DNA of 64,000 nt. Origin: Prevotella sp. (GTDB taxonomy: Bacteria; Bacteroidota; Bacteroidia; Bacteroidales; Bacteroidaceae). The notes under the pieces are model-generated. The model ran no database searches. It was not told the origin of the DNA and saw nothing but the letters and a program-made list of their open reading frames with translations. Below, piece after piece: positions 37,476-46,608 of the stretch. Every line of letters starts with the position of its first letter. Position 1 is the first letter of the stretch. Location: the NCBI GenBank assembly GCA_017471245.1, contig JAFUVB010000003.1, positions 22,889 to 86,888 on the forward strand. The letters are read 5' to 3'. Both the position numbers and the translations under genes were made by a program.

Positions 37476-38156
37476 ATGGTGAAAGTGCTTGTTTCAAACG
37501 AGATAGAGCAGGTCTGCGCCGGTTTTGTGGGCGCAGCGGTGGAGGCTCTGGTGGAAAACAGTCCCTATTGTCAGCCGCTTTGGGATGAGATACATGCCCT
37601 GGGCAAGGAGTATAGAGCGCAACTGACAACCGAAAGCCTCAAGCAGATGTCGGGCATAGCCGCCACAAGGCGTGTCTATAAGGCATGTGGCAAGGATCCG
37701 TCACGCTATCGCCCTGCCAGCGAATCGCTGATCCGCCGCATGCTACAGGGCAAGGAACTGTATCAGATTGATACGCTTGTCGACCTGATAAACCTCGCCA
37801 GCATCCGCTTCGGCTATAGTATCGGAGGCTTTGATGCCGACAAGTTCAGCGGCGAAACGCTCATTTTGGGAGTCGGGAAAAAAGACGAACCCTACGAAGG
37901 CATAGGGCGCGGCATGATCAATATTGAGGGATTGCCCGTCTATCGCGATGCTGATGGGGGAGTGGGAACGCCGACGAGCGACCATGAACGTACGAAAATA
38001 GGCATCAATACCACTCATCTGCTGGTTTTGATCAATGGCTATGACGGCAACGAGGAGCAGGTGATGGCGAATGCCCGATATATTCAGCAGTTGCTTTGCA
38101 AGTATTGTCACAGCGACGGCGGTACGGTCACCGTGTATAGGTTCTCTGAAGGTTGA
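37476..38156 (+). CDS. Stand-alone B3/B4 (tRNA-editing-like) domain protein
   Basis: A 226-aa protein corresponding to the B3/B4 domain of phenylalanyl-tRNA synthetase beta chain. Motifs: MSGIAATRRVYKACGKDPSR, YRPASESLIRRML, and INLASIRFGYSIGGFDADKF. In PheT this domain hydrolyses mischarged Tyr-tRNA; free copies are common and of uncertain role. It starts 4 bp after ligA and is probably co-transcribed with it. Confidence 0.85.
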   Translation: MVKVLVSNEIEQVCAGFVGAAVEALVENSPYCQPLWDEIHALGKEYRAQLTTESLKQMSGIAATRRVYKACGKDPSRYRPASESLIRRMLQGKELYQIDTLVDLINLASIRFGYSIGGFDADKFSGETLILGVGKKDEPYEGIGRGMINIEGLPVYRDADGGVGTPTSDHERTKIGINTTHLLVLINGYDGNEEQVMANARYIQQLLCKYCHSDGGTVTVYRFSEG

Positions 38157-38224
38157 GGGCGTGAAGTGTCCCAAACCTGCGTATCGATGGTTATTATGTG
38201 TTGTTGAAGAAGAATTATTTGTCT

Positions 38225-38671
38225 ATGAAAAAGCCGGAATTGGAGTTCTTCCCCGTGGAAACGAATTCGCCGCTTCGCGTAAATATAGTCGGGGCAGGTG
38301 ACGTGCATGCAGGTTTTCCCTCACCTGTTCAGGATGCCTATATGAGTCAGCCCATCGACCTGAATAAGGAATTGGTGAACCATCCCTCAACTACTTTCAT
38401 CGTCCGTGTGGTTGGCGATTCGATGGTAGATGAGGGAATCGATACCGGCGACTTGCTTCTCGTGGACCGCTCGCTATATCCTTCGAAGCAGAACCTCACT
38501 GTGTGCATGCTGAATGGTGAGTTCTGCGTGAAACGAATCGTGCAGAGCGGAAACAAAATCCTTCTCAAGTCGGGCAATCGCAAATACTCGCCGATAGAGG
38601 TTTTGCCATCCATGAATTTCACGGTGTGGGGTGTTGTAACGTGGGTGCTTAAGCGCAAGGTGGTGTTTTGA
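38225..38671 (+). CDS. umuD: UmuD-like self-cleaving subunit of DNA polymerase V
   Basis: A 148-aa S24 peptidase-fold protein. The cleavage site region AGFPSPVQDAY is near residue 30. The catalytic Ser is in VRVVGDSMVDEGIDTGDLLL, and the Lys in NGEFCVKRIV. Start MKKPELEFF (38225). It is 18 bp from umuC, the usual order. I see no clear SOS box, so its control here is open. Confidence 0.92.
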   Translation: MKKPELEFFPVETNSPLRVNIVGAGDVHAGFPSPVQDAYMSQPIDLNKELVNHPSTTFIVRVVGDSMVDEGIDTGDLLLVDRSLYPSKQNLTVCMLNGEFCVKRIVQSGNKILLKSGNRKYSPIEVLPSMNFTVWGVVTWVLKRKVVF

Positions 38672-38689
38672 CAAATCTGTTCTTTTCGT

Positions 38690-39988
38690 ATGCCTATACT
38701 TCATATCGACTGCAATAGCTTTTATGCATCATGCGAGGTCGCTTTCCGGCCTGAATTGAAAGGAAAGCCCGTCGTTGTGGCCAACTACAACGAGGCGGGA
38801 GGCGGTATTATCCTTGCGCTGACTAAGGAAGCAAAGGCATTAGGATTAAAACGCGGCAATCCAATCTTCCAAGTTAAGGATGTGTTAGAGAAGAACCATG
38901 TTGCCATTTTCCCTGCCAATCTTCAGAAATACGTGGATATCTCGCGCAGAATTGTCAGTGTAGTGCAAGAACTCGATATGGTTACGGGCTTTCATCGCTA
39001 CAGCGTGGACGAGTTTTTTGCAGAAATCCCTGCATATAAGGACAAGACTGACACAAGAGAATATGTGGGAATCATCAAAGAGAAGATAGAGCACGGGACG
39101 GGAATACCCGTGAGTTGCGGCATTGCTTCTACGTATACCTTGGCAAAAGTTGCCACATGGTATGCCAAGCGCTATGCTGGCTACAAGGGCATTTGCGTTC
39201 TCGAAGATGCAAATGTGGAAAAAGCCTTGAAGGGACTGCCCGTTGCCGATGTGTGGGGAGTGGGATGGCGCTCTGCTCCGAAGATGAAACAGATGGGCAT
39301 ACATACGGCATGGGATTACCATCAGCGCCCGAAAGCTTTCGTGCAAAACAGGTTTCACGTCACGGGAGTGCGAACCTGGATGGAATTGCATGGACAAGTA
39401 TCCATCGACTTGACCGTTCCTCCGAAGCAACAGACCATCATGCACTCGCGTACCTTTACTTATATGGTGCAGCAACTTGAGCCGTTGAAAGACTATATCC
39501 GCGATTTCGCCGTGGCTGCTGCCCGCAAACTGCGCGACCAGCACAGTGTTTGCCGCAGCGTAACGGTGTTTGCCAACACAAATCGGCATCGTGAGGATTT
39601 GGATCAGTATAGCAATGGCTTCACCATTCACCTGATGGAAGACACTTCAGATACAACTGCCATCGTGAAAGCTGCCCAGCAGGCATTGGAAGCTATCTAT
39701 CTGCCATATTATCAGTATAAAAGGGCTGGCGTTATCTTAGGAGACATCATGAGTGATGAGGCTGTTGAGCAGGATTTGTTTGCTTCTACCGGCGATGAAA
39801 CGCGCAAGCACCGCCGACTGATGGAAGCTACCGACCATATCAACGTGCGCTATGGAATGAACAAAGTGCAGCCGGCATCATTGCTCCACACCCCAAACGA
39901 GCAAAAAAAAGTTGCGCGCGAGACCTTGAATTTTGAGCCTTGGCGCAACCAGACGTTTAATTTGGATGATGTGATTGAAGTGAAATGA
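38690..39988 (+). CDS. umuC: UmuC-like Y-family DNA polymerase (Pol V catalytic subunit)
   Basis: A 432-aa translesion polymerase. The first carboxylate motif is LHIDCNSFYASCEVAF, and the second RYSVDEFFAEIP supplies the acidic pair. SCGIASTYTLAKVATWYAKR and VADVWGVGWRSAPKMKQMGI (helix-hairpin-helix) follow, then the little-finger domain from about residue 230. Length matches UmuC (about 420). Pairs with UmuD just upstream. Confidence 0.95.
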   Translation: MPILHIDCNSFYASCEVAFRPELKGKPVVVANYNEAGGGIILALTKEAKALGLKRGNPIFQVKDVLEKNHVAIFPANLQKYVDISRRIVSVVQELDMVTGFHRYSVDEFFAEIPAYKDKTDTREYVGIIKEKIEHGTGIPVSCGIASTYTLAKVATWYAKRYAGYKGICVLEDANVEKALKGLPVADVWGVGWRSAPKMKQMGIHTAWDYHQRPKAFVQNRFHVTGVRTWMELHGQVSIDLTVPPKQQTIMHSRTFTYMVQQLEPLKDYIRDFAVAAARKLRDQHSVCRSVTVFANTNRHREDLDQYSNGFTIHLMEDTSDTTAIVKAAQQALEAIYLPYYQYKRAGVILGDIMSDEAVEQDLFASTGDETRKHRRLMEATDHINVRYGMNKVQPASLLHTPNEQKKVARETLNFEPWRNQTFNLDDVIEVK

Positions 39989-39989
39989 A

Positions 39990-40122
39990 GGTGTGTCAAT
40001 ATACAGATATTGCTACAGAAACAACGGATTTCACGGATTTTACGGATAAGTCATACTGATAATTATGAACTTAAATAATCCGCAATCCGTGAAATCAGTT
40101 GTAGTTTCTATTTGACACGCCC
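39990..40122. repeat. MITE-like hairpin element, copy 2
   Basis: Outer inverted ends GGTGTGTCAAT and TTGACACGCCCT. Inner arms ACAACGGATTTCACGGAT (40021-40038) face AATCCGTGAAATCAGTTGT (end about 40102). A degenerate CTGATAATTATG lies in the loop. It fills the gap between the convergent umuC and pheS genes. Confidence 0.8.
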
Positions 40123-40129
40123 TCGAAAA

Positions 40130-41170
40130 CTATCGGGCAGCTTCGAATTCGCGCAGGAACCGGATGTCGTTCTCAGAGAACATGCGCAGGTCGCTCACCT
40201 GATACTTGAGGTTGGTGATGCGCTCCACGCCCAGACCGAATGCGTAGCCGCTGTACACTTTGCTGTCGATGCCGCAAAGTTCGAGCACGTTTGGATCCAC
40301 CATACCGCATCCCAGAATCTCCACCCAGCCGGTATGCTTGCAGAAACCGCAGCCTTCGCCGCCGCAGATGTGGCAGGATATGTCCATTTCAGCACTGGGT
40401 TCAGTGAACGGGAAGTAGCTCGGGCGCAACCGAATCTTCGTGTCGGCACCGAACAGCTCACGTGCAAACGAGAGAAGCACCTGCTTGAGGTCGGTGAACG
40501 ATACGTTCTTGTCGATGTATAGACCTTCTATCTGATGGAAGAAGCAGTGGGCGCGGGCGGTGATTGCCTCGTTTCTGTATACTCTTCCGGGGCAAATGAT
40601 GCGGATGGGAGGCTGCTGGCGCTCCATCACACGTGCCTGAACCGAGCTGGTATGGCTACGCAGCAGGATGTTCTTGGTGACATCTCCCAATTCGCTTTGC
40701 TCCACAAAGAACGTGTCCTGCATATCGCGCGCAGGATGATCTGCGGCGAAATTCATCTTTGTAAACACGTGAAGGTCGTCTTCCACCTCAGGACCGTCGG
40801 CCAAGACAAAGCCCATGCGCGTGAAAATATCTATGATTTCGTTCTTGACAATCGTAAGCGGATGGCGCGTTCCGAGCTCTATTGGATAGGCCGAGCGGGT
40901 GAGGTCGATATCTTCTCCTGCTGTTTCTGCCCTCTCTGTCTGCTCGCGTAGCGCGTTGATACGCTCTGTTGTCTTTTGTTTCAGCTCATTGATTTTCATG
41001 CCGATGGTCTTCTTTTCATCGGCAGCCACATTGCGGAAATCAGCCATCAGGTCGTTAATGATTCCTTTACGGCTGAGATACTTCAGTCGCAGTGCTTCCA
41101 ATTCTTCAGCGTTTGATGCCGAAAGTTCACTGACTTCTTTCAGAAGTTCTTCTATTCTGTCGAGTATCAT
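40130..41170 (-). CDS. pheS: Phenylalanyl-tRNA synthetase alpha subunit
   Basis: A 346-aa class II synthetase subunit. An N-terminal coiled coil (residues 1-90) precedes the catalytic core: motif 2 in RIICPGRVYRNEAITARAHC, and FHQIEGLYIDKNVSF. GWVEILGCGMVDPNVLE and the motif 3 GYAFGLGVERITNLKY complete the active site. pheT is not adjacent, which is usual in this phylum. A TAACTTTG -7 box lies on the minus strand (41226-41219). Confidence 0.97.
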   Translation of the reverse strand: MILDRIEELLKEVSELSASNAEELEALRLKYLSRKGIINDLMADFRNVAADEKKTIGMKINELKQKTTERINALREQTERAETAGEDIDLTRSAYPIELGTRHPLTIVKNEIIDIFTRMGFVLADGPEVEDDLHVFTKMNFAADHPARDMQDTFFVEQSELGDVTKNILLRSHTSSVQARVMERQQPPIRIICPGRVYRNEAITARAHCFFHQIEGLYIDKNVSFTDLKQVLLSFARELFGADTKIRLRPSYFPFTEPSAEMDISCHICGGEGCGFCKHTGWVEILGCGMVDPNVLELCGIDSKVYSGYAFGLGVERITNLKYQVSDLRMFSENDIRFLREFEAAR

Positions 41171-41321
41171 AATCTGTAATTATAACAAGTATCTTGACAA
41201 TATTATTGATTTTGGCTGCAAAGTTACACATTTTTATTGGAAAAACGTGTTCTATATCAAAATAAAGTTGTACTTTTGCGGTGAATTTGAGAGATTGACA
41301 GAAAAAACTTAGGATAGTAAG

Positions 41322-42173
41322 ATGAGAAAAGGTCTGTATTTCGTGATCTTTGCTTGTGTGTTCACCATGGTATGGACAGCCGGGTGCACCGACAAGAAAA
41401 CTACTGTTTCCGAAAACGCAGCAGCCGATACCTTGGTGTCGGAGGATACCGTTTCGCGCGATACGCTTGAGGAGTTGATGGCCGAACAAGCCATTCCTGT
41501 GGCAGCCGATGAACTTTTTGATGATTTCATCTTCAACTTTGCAGGTAACAGAAAGCAGCAGTTGCGCCGCATACTCTTTCCCCTTCCCGTGGTGAAGGAC
41601 GGTCATACGGTGAACATGACCAAGAATTCATGGAAGATTGACCATTTCTTTATGGAGCAGGGCTTCTATACCTTGATCCTTGACGACCGGAAGCAGATGG
41701 ATCTTCCTAAGGATACGAGCATCAACCACGTGACGATGGAGCGAATAAACCTGGATAATTCAGAGGTTGAACAATACCATTTCGACAGGTCAACGGGCAA
41801 ATGGATGCTCACATCCATCCACAAAAGCAAGGTGGAAGACAATCCCAATTCTTCTTTTCTCACGTTTTATCACCGCTTTGTCACCGATTCCGTGTTCCAG
41901 ATGCAGAGTCTGAACGACTTCGTTACGTTCTCCGGCCCTAACCCCGATGACGATTTCGAGGAGCTGGTGGGCGAGATTACGCCCGAACAGTGGCCTGCAT
42001 TTGCGCCGGTTGACCTGCCTTCGGGAACCATCTATAATATCATCTACGGTGAAAAGAATGTTTCCGGTTCCCAGAAAATATTCATGCTCCGCGGTATTTC
42101 CAACGGGCAGGAAATGGAAATGACATTCAAGAAAAGTGGTTCTCAGTGGAAACTGACAAAACTGGTTGAGTAG
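41322..42173 (+). CDS. DUF4348-like lipoprotein
   Basis: A 283-aa lipoprotein with a signal peptide and lipobox (VWTAGC, Cys at about residue 22). The mature part has FDDFIFNFAGNRKQQLRRIL, WKIDHFFMEQGFYTLILDD, and a C-terminal GQEMEMTFKKSGSQWKLTKL, as in DUF4348 proteins. Function is unknown. Promoter TACTTTTG (41271-41278). It ends 5 bp before murB and may be co-transcribed. Confidence 0.8.
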   Translation: MRKGLYFVIFACVFTMVWTAGCTDKKTTVSENAAADTLVSEDTVSRDTLEELMAEQAIPVAADELFDDFIFNFAGNRKQQLRRILFPLPVVKDGHTVNMTKNSWKIDHFFMEQGFYTLILDDRKQMDLPKDTSINHVTMERINLDNSEVEQYHFDRSTGKWMLTSIHKSKVEDNPNSSFLTFYHRFVTDSVFQMQSLNDFVTFSGPNPDDDFEELVGEITPEQWPAFAPVDLPSGTIYNIIYGEKNVSGSQKIFMLRGISNGQEMEMTFKKSGSQWKLTKLVE

Positions 42174-42178
42174 GAAAG

Positions 42179-43210
42179 ATGAAAGATTGTATCAATTACA
42201 GCCTGAAGGCTCACAACACATTCGGCATCGAAGCCAAATGCGACCGCTTCCTTGAATACTCCAACATTCAGGAAGCGCAGCAGGTGGCTGCCATTTTGCG
42301 CGCTTCCGATAGCCCGTTCCTGATTATTGGTGGCGGCAGCAATCTGCTGCTGACAAAGGATTTCAAGGGTGTTGTCGTGCATTCTACCATCAAAGGCATC
42401 GAAAGAATGGAGGATAATACCGATTCCGTCTCAGGTAAAGACTTGCTGGTAGAGTGCGGAAGCGGTGAGATATGGGACGATGTGGTTGCTTGGTGCACAT
42501 CGCATGGCTACGGCAATCTGGTGAATCTGTCGCTCATACCTGGTGAAGTGGGGGCTTCTGCCGTACAGAATATCGGTGCATACGGGTCGGAAGCGGGCGA
42601 TTATATATCTCGCATCCATGCCGTGGAGATAGCTTCGGGCGAGGAGGTGACAATATCGCGCGATGAATGTCAGTATGGTTATCGTAGCAGCCGCTTCAAG
42701 CACGAGTGGCGCAACCGCTATCTGATCACTTCCGTAGTATATCTTTTGCCGTCGGCAGAGCAGCTCAACATCGACTATGGCAATATCCGCGAAGAGCTGA
42801 AACGCCAGCATTTAGAGAGCCCAACTGCAGATGATTTGCGGCAGACGATTATCAATATCCGCAATGCCAAGCTACCAGACCCCAAGATTGAGGGCAATGC
42901 AGGCAGCTTTTTCATGAATCCTGTGGTCTCAAGAGAGAAGTATCTGGAATTGGCTGCCATATATCCTGGGATGCCGCATTACACCGTTGACGGCAGTCAT
43001 GAGAAGATTCCGGCAGGCTGGATGATTGATCAGTGCGGCTGGAAAGGCAAGAGCCTCGGCCGTGCAGGTGTTCACGGCAAGCAGGCTTTGGTACTTGTCA
43101 ACCGCGGCGGAGCTGCTGGCGACGAGATTGTAAGTCTTTGCGATGCCATCCGCAAGGATGTTTTCGCAAAGTTCGGCATAGAGATTTTTCCTGAAGTGAA
43201 TATCATCTGA
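42179..43210 (+). CDS. murB: UDP-N-acetylenolpyruvoylglucosamine reductase
   Basis: A 343-aa FAD enzyme that makes UDP-MurNAc for peptidoglycan. Motifs: LKAHNTFGIEAKCDRF, LIIGGGSNLLLTKDFKG, SLIPGEVGASAVQNIGAYG, and YRSSRFKHEWRNRYLI. Near the end, GNAGSFFMNPVVSREKYLEL and the C-terminal Glu region (FAKFGIEIFPEVNII). It is the longer type I form. Confidence 0.96.
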   Translation: MKDCINYSLKAHNTFGIEAKCDRFLEYSNIQEAQQVAAILRASDSPFLIIGGGSNLLLTKDFKGVVVHSTIKGIERMEDNTDSVSGKDLLVECGSGEIWDDVVAWCTSHGYGNLVNLSLIPGEVGASAVQNIGAYGSEAGDYISRIHAVEIASGEEVTISRDECQYGYRSSRFKHEWRNRYLITSVVYLLPSAEQLNIDYGNIREELKRQHLESPTADDLRQTIINIRNAKLPDPKIEGNAGSFFMNPVVSREKYLELAAIYPGMPHYTVDGSHEKIPAGWMIDQCGWKGKSLGRAGVHGKQALVLVNRGGAAGDEIVSLCDAIRKDVFAKFGIEIFPEVNII

Positions 43211-43219
43211 GGGCAGAAA

Positions 43220-43993
43220 ATGAAAATGAAACTGATCTTTTTAGGCACAGGAACGTCGGTAGGAGTGCCATCCATCGGCTGTCAGTGTGAGGTTTGCCGC
43301 AGTGAAGACCCACATGACAAGCGCTTGCGCTGCTCTGCAATGATAGAAACAGAGCAGACGCGCATACTGATAGATACGGGTCCCGACTTCCGTCAGCAGA
43401 TGCTCGCACAGCCATTCCGCAAGATCGACGCTGTGCTGCTCACTCATATCCATTACGATCACGTAGGTGGCATCGACGACTTGCGCCCTTTTTGCCAGTT
43501 CGGTGAAGTGGATGTGTATGCCGACGAACTGACTTCGCGCGGACTGATGAACACCGTTCCATACTGTTTTGCTGAGAACCGCTATCCGGGTGCTCCCCGA
43601 ATCTGCCTGCATACACTGCAATATCACACGCCAATTCATGTGAACGAGTTGCAGGTGATCCCCATCCGCGTGTATCATCACCAGCTTCCTATAACGGGTT
43701 ATCGGATAGGCGGGCTTGCCTATATTACGGATATGAAGACGATGGACGACTCGGAACTGCCTTATTTACAGAATGTTGACACATTGGTAGTGAATGCATT
43801 GCGGTTTCATCCCGCCCATCATGCCCATCAGAATGTGGACGATGCCATTGCCTTTGCACGGAAGATAGGTGCCCGACAGACATTTCTCATACATTCCTGC
43901 CACGACATCGGACTGCACGAAAAGGTGAACAGCCGGTTGCCCGAAGACATCCAGCTGGCTTACGATGGACAAATTGTAGATGTTATTTCTTGA
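43220..43993 (+). CDS. MBL-fold metallo-hydrolase (PhnP-like)
   Basis: A 257-aa metallo-beta-lactamase-fold protein. The N-terminal LIFLGTGTSVGVPSIGCQCE with CEVC resembles PhnP-type phosphodiesterases. The metal motif is LLTHIHYDHVGGIDDLRPF; later ligands are in YITDMKTMDD and TFLIHSCHDIGLHEKV. Substrate is unknown. The last 11 bp overlap the convergent small gene. Confidence 0.87.
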   Translation: MKMKLIFLGTGTSVGVPSIGCQCEVCRSEDPHDKRLRCSAMIETEQTRILIDTGPDFRQQMLAQPFRKIDAVLLTHIHYDHVGGIDDLRPFCQFGEVDVYADELTSRGLMNTVPYCFAENRYPGAPRICLHTLQYHTPIHVNELQVIPIRVYHHQLPITGYRIGGLAYITDMKTMDDSELPYLQNVDTLVVNALRFHPAHHAHQNVDDAIAFARKIGARQTFLIHSCHDIGLHEKVNSRLPEDIQLAYDGQIVDVIS

Positions 43994-44234
43994 ATTTCCT
44001 GTAGAGCTTCCATGCTAACAGCAGACCGTCGAACACTCCGGCACCCGTACTCATCAGGCCTTGAACATTAAGCTTGCCGCGTTTAGTAGTAAGGGCAGTG
44101 GGTTTTGCGAACAAGTCCTTGCGCAGCTTGTTCATCTTGTCATTGTCCTTGCGAATTTCTTTCAGCAACTGCATCTTCCGTTCCTCAATGGAACGCAAGG
44201 TGGTATATATGTTCGTGTTCGTTTCTTCTGTCAT
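43983..44234 (-). CDS. Small helical protein of the ytxH-holin module
   Basis: An 83-aa protein, helical and charged (LRSIEERKMQLLKEIRKDND, KLRKDLFAKP), with a C-terminal hydrophobic stretch (GAGVFDGLLLAWKLYRKF). Start set at MTEETNTNIY. It is third in a minus-strand run after ytxH and the holin-like gene, a recurrent Bacteroidales arrangement of small envelope proteins. Confidence 0.7.
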   Translation of the reverse strand: MTEETNTNIYTTLRSIEERKMQLLKEIRKDNDKMNKLRKDLFAKPTALTTKRGKLNVQGLMSTGAGVFDGLLLAWKLYRKFKK

Positions 44235-44248
44235 AATCCGCATGAAAG

Positions 44249-44599
44249 CTATTGTTCCATCAGCAAGCTGGCAAGGAATTTCACCAGCGGCTTTTCAATC
44301 CAGTTCTTTCTGAACGCGAGGAACAAGAGGAATATCAATAGATAGAAAGCTGCCACGATGAGGAATGCCAGTGGATAACCCGTGTGGGGCGCCATGGCAT
44401 AGGCGGCAGCGAATGATAGGTAGATAAAAATGATGATGATAATGAGGAACACCACGGCGGCAATGGTAAGTGCCGTGATGAGCCTCACTACCTTCTCGAT
44501 TACGTCGAGCCTCAGATACTCGTTCTGCAGCCCCACATAATGCTTGAGCACCTCAATGAGCTGCCCGATGGTCTCTATGTTCTTGTCTGTTGAAAACAT
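44249..44599 (-). CDS. Phage-holin-family (holin-X-like) membrane protein
   Basis: A 116-aa protein with an N-terminal amphipathic region (IGQLIEVLKHYVGLQNEYLR) and two adjacent transmembrane helices (LTIAAVVFLIIIIIFIYLSF; PLAFLIVAAFYLLIFLLFLA). This matches the chromosomal holin-X superfamily (DUF1469-like), which is not a phage gene here. It lies between ytxH and the small helical gene. Confidence 0.8.
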   Translation of the reverse strand: MFSTDKNIETIGQLIEVLKHYVGLQNEYLRLDVIEKVVRLITALTIAAVVFLIIIIIFIYLSFAAAYAMAPHTGYPLAFLIVAAFYLLIFLLFLAFRKNWIEKPLVKFLASLLMEQ

Positions 44600-44608
44600 G
44601 AGAACAGA

Positions 44609-44827
44609 TTATTCAGCGATGTCGGCAGCTGCTTCCTTGATGCCGTCAGCCAAGTCGACAATCTCCTTGCGTGAGAGGTTGATGTTGTGCTTCTTGCAGA
44701 AGTCATCGATGGCATCTGTAATCTTCTCACGTGTGTCAGTACCTTTTTCGGGTGCTACGAGTAATCCTAATGCTGCTCCGGCGATGGCACCGCCGAGGAA
44801 TGCGCCAATGTAACCTAATGTTTTCAT
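44609..44827 (-). CDS. YtxH-domain protein
   Basis: A 72-aa protein. The glycine-rich helix LGYIGAFLGGAIAGAALGLL and VAPEKGTDTREKITDAID are the YtxH signature; a charged helical tail follows. Start MKTLGYIG (44827). First gene of a three-gene minus-strand unit with a good promoter. Confidence 0.85.
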   Translation of the reverse strand: MKTLGYIGAFLGGAIAGAALGLLVAPEKGTDTREKITDAIDDFCKKHNINLSRKEIVDLADGIKEAAADIAE

Positions 44828-44874
44828 ATTCTTTGTTGATTTTAATGTTTGATATGTCTTGATGAAAGTTCTCG

Positions 44875-44905
44875 CAAAAATAGTCATTTTTCTTGTAACT
44901 GCAAT
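44875..44905 (-). promoter_or_regulatory. Promoter of the ytxH unit
   Basis: Minus strand ATTG (44905-44902), 19 bp, TATTTTTG (44882-44875). Confidence 0.65.
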
Positions 44906-45049
44906 GATTTTGACACTCATTTTTTGTTAAAAACCGTGTATTTATGTCATTTAACAAACTTTATGCACCATTTTTCTCGGTTTTTGATTGATTTTGTGTA
45001 ATTTCGCACATTATTTGAAATAAGTTTAATTCTAACAATAGAGAAAAGT

Positions 45050-45541
45050 ATGAAGAAGTACATGGTAATTTGCGCAGGATTGTGCATGGCATTAGCATTT
45101 ACAAGTTGTGGTTCACAGAAAGAGAGCGCCTATCGCAAGGCCTATGAAAAAGCAAAGGCTCAAGAGGCTGCCGTGGGCGCACAAGCAGTGGAGGAGACAA
45201 CCGTTGTGGCTCCCGTAACGGTGAAGCCTGTGAACGAGACCACCGTTATCGACAATGTGGATAACGTGTCCGTACGTCAGGAGAAGCTGACGGTTGTTGA
45301 TGGCAGCGGCCTGAAGAACTTCAGCGTTGTGGTTGGTTCTTTCTCTGTAAAGGCAAATGCTGATGGGCTTGCCCGCCAGCTCCGCAATGCAGGCTATCCT
45401 GCACAGGTGGCATTCAACAGCGGAAACAATTTCTATCGTGTAATCGCTGCAACATTCGACGATAAGGCAAGTGCAGTGCGCAGCCGCAACGAATTCCGCT
45501 CGCAATATCCCGATGCATGGCTGCTCTTTAACCAGCAGTAA
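45050..45541 (+). CDS. SPOR-domain lipoprotein
   Basis: A 163-aa lipoprotein; lipobox AFTSCGS puts the lipidated Cys near residue 20. A charged, repetitive spacer (AYEKAKAQEAAVGAQ) leads to a C-terminal SPOR domain (FSVVVGSFSVKANADGLARQ, NFYRVIAATFDDKASAVRSR). SPOR domains bind denuded peptidoglycan at division sites. It ends 7 bp before ruvX. Confidence 0.88.
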   Translation: MKKYMVICAGLCMALAFTSCGSQKESAYRKAYEKAKAQEAAVGAQAVEETTVVAPVTVKPVNETTVIDNVDNVSVRQEKLTVVDGSGLKNFSVVVGSFSVKANADGLARQLRNAGYPAQVAFNSGNNFYRVIAATFDDKASAVRSRNEFRSQYPDAWLLFNQQ

Positions 45542-45548
45542 AATAGCA

Positions 45549-45971
45549 TTGGCAAGGATATTATCGATAGACTACGGCAAAAAACGTACAGGCATAGCAG
45601 TCACCGACCCATTGCAGATTATTGCAAATGGGTTGGCGACTGTTTCTACGTCTGAACTTTTCAACTTTCTCCAGTCTTACATATCACGCGAGGCGGTGGA
45701 GAGAGTTGTCATCGGCAAGCCTATACAGCCCAACGGGGCTCCCAGCGAGAACATGCAGCGTGTAGAGCAGTTTGTGAACCGCTGGCGAAAGGCATGCCCC
45801 GAAATCCCCATCGAATATGTTGATGAGCGGTTCACGTCGGTGTTGGCTCATCGGGCGATGCTCGACGGGGGACTACATAGGAAGGCGCGGCAAGACAAGG
45901 CACTGGTGGATGAAATCAGTGCCACCATTATTCTCCAGAGTTATATGGAGAGCCGGCGCCGCGGTTTTTAG
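45549..45971 (+). CDS. ruvX: Holliday junction resolvase RuvX (YqgF)
   Basis: A 140-aa RNase H-fold nuclease implicated in rRNA maturation and recombination. N-terminus ARILSIDYGKKRTGIAVTDP holds the first catalytic Asp; YVDERFTSVLAH and KALVDEISATIIL hold the others. The start is inferred to be TTG 45549, because the only upstream ATG codons fall inside the SPOR gene and homologues begin just before RILSIDYG. Confidence 0.92.
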   Translation: MARILSIDYGKKRTGIAVTDPLQIIANGLATVSTSELFNFLQSYISREAVERVVIGKPIQPNGAPSENMQRVEQFVNRWRKACPEIPIEYVDERFTSVLAHRAMLDGGLHRKARQDKALVDEISATIILQSYMESRRRGF

Positions 45972-45997
45972 AAAACAATAAGCAGGAATATCAAAAG

Positions 45998-46558
45998 ATG
46001 ATTCTACCTATTTATATATATGGGCAACCGGTGTTGCGCAAAGAGAGTCAGGATATACCGAAAGACTATCCCGACCTGGGCGTTCTGATCGACAATATGT
46101 TCGAAACGCTCTCTGCAAGCGACGGTGTGGGACTGGCAGCGCCCCAGATCGGGCTTGACATCCGCGTGGCTGTCATCGACTTGGATGTGATTTCCGAGGA
46201 TCTTCCCGAGTACAAGGGATTCCGGAAGGCATATATCAATCCTCATATCATCGAGTTCGACGACAGTGAGACAGAGGCGATGGAGGAGGGGTGCCTGTCG
46301 CTGCCGGGCATACATGAGAAAGTGGTGCGCCCCAAGCGCATCCGCGTGAAATATGAAGATGCCGACCGCAACGAGCATGATGAGTGGGTCGACGGCTATC
46401 TCGCCCGTGTGATGCAGCATGAGTTCGATCATCTCGACGCTCACATGTTCATCGACAGAATATCTCCACTGCGCCGCCAGTTGATCAAGAACAAACTGAA
46501 GGCACTCACACTGGGGAAATACCGCTGCTCCTATCGCACCAAGCCCCCACGGAGATAA
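45998..46558 (+). CDS. def: Peptide deformylase
   Basis: A 186-aa metalloenzyme that removes the N-formyl group from new proteins. All three motifs are intact: GVGLAAPQIG, EGCLSLPG (metal Cys) and QHEFDHLDA (two metal His). Lies 26 bp after ruvX in a plus-strand run from the SPOR gene onward. Confidence 0.97.
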   Translation: MILPIYIYGQPVLRKESQDIPKDYPDLGVLIDNMFETLSASDGVGLAAPQIGLDIRVAVIDLDVISEDLPEYKGFRKAYINPHIIEFDDSETEAMEEGCLSLPGIHEKVVRPKRIRVKYEDADRNEHDEWVDGYLARVMQHEFDHLDAHMFIDRISPLRRQLIKNKLKALTLGKYRCSYRTKPPRR

Positions 46559-46608
46559 CATTACGGCAAGGAAATCGCCACGCCGCGAAATGCAAACAGG
46601 TAAAAAGG

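Noticed and set aside
44249-44599. Prophage remnant because of the holin-family protein
   Set aside because: No other phage gene is near; this holin-X type is a chromosomal family that commonly accompanies ytxH.
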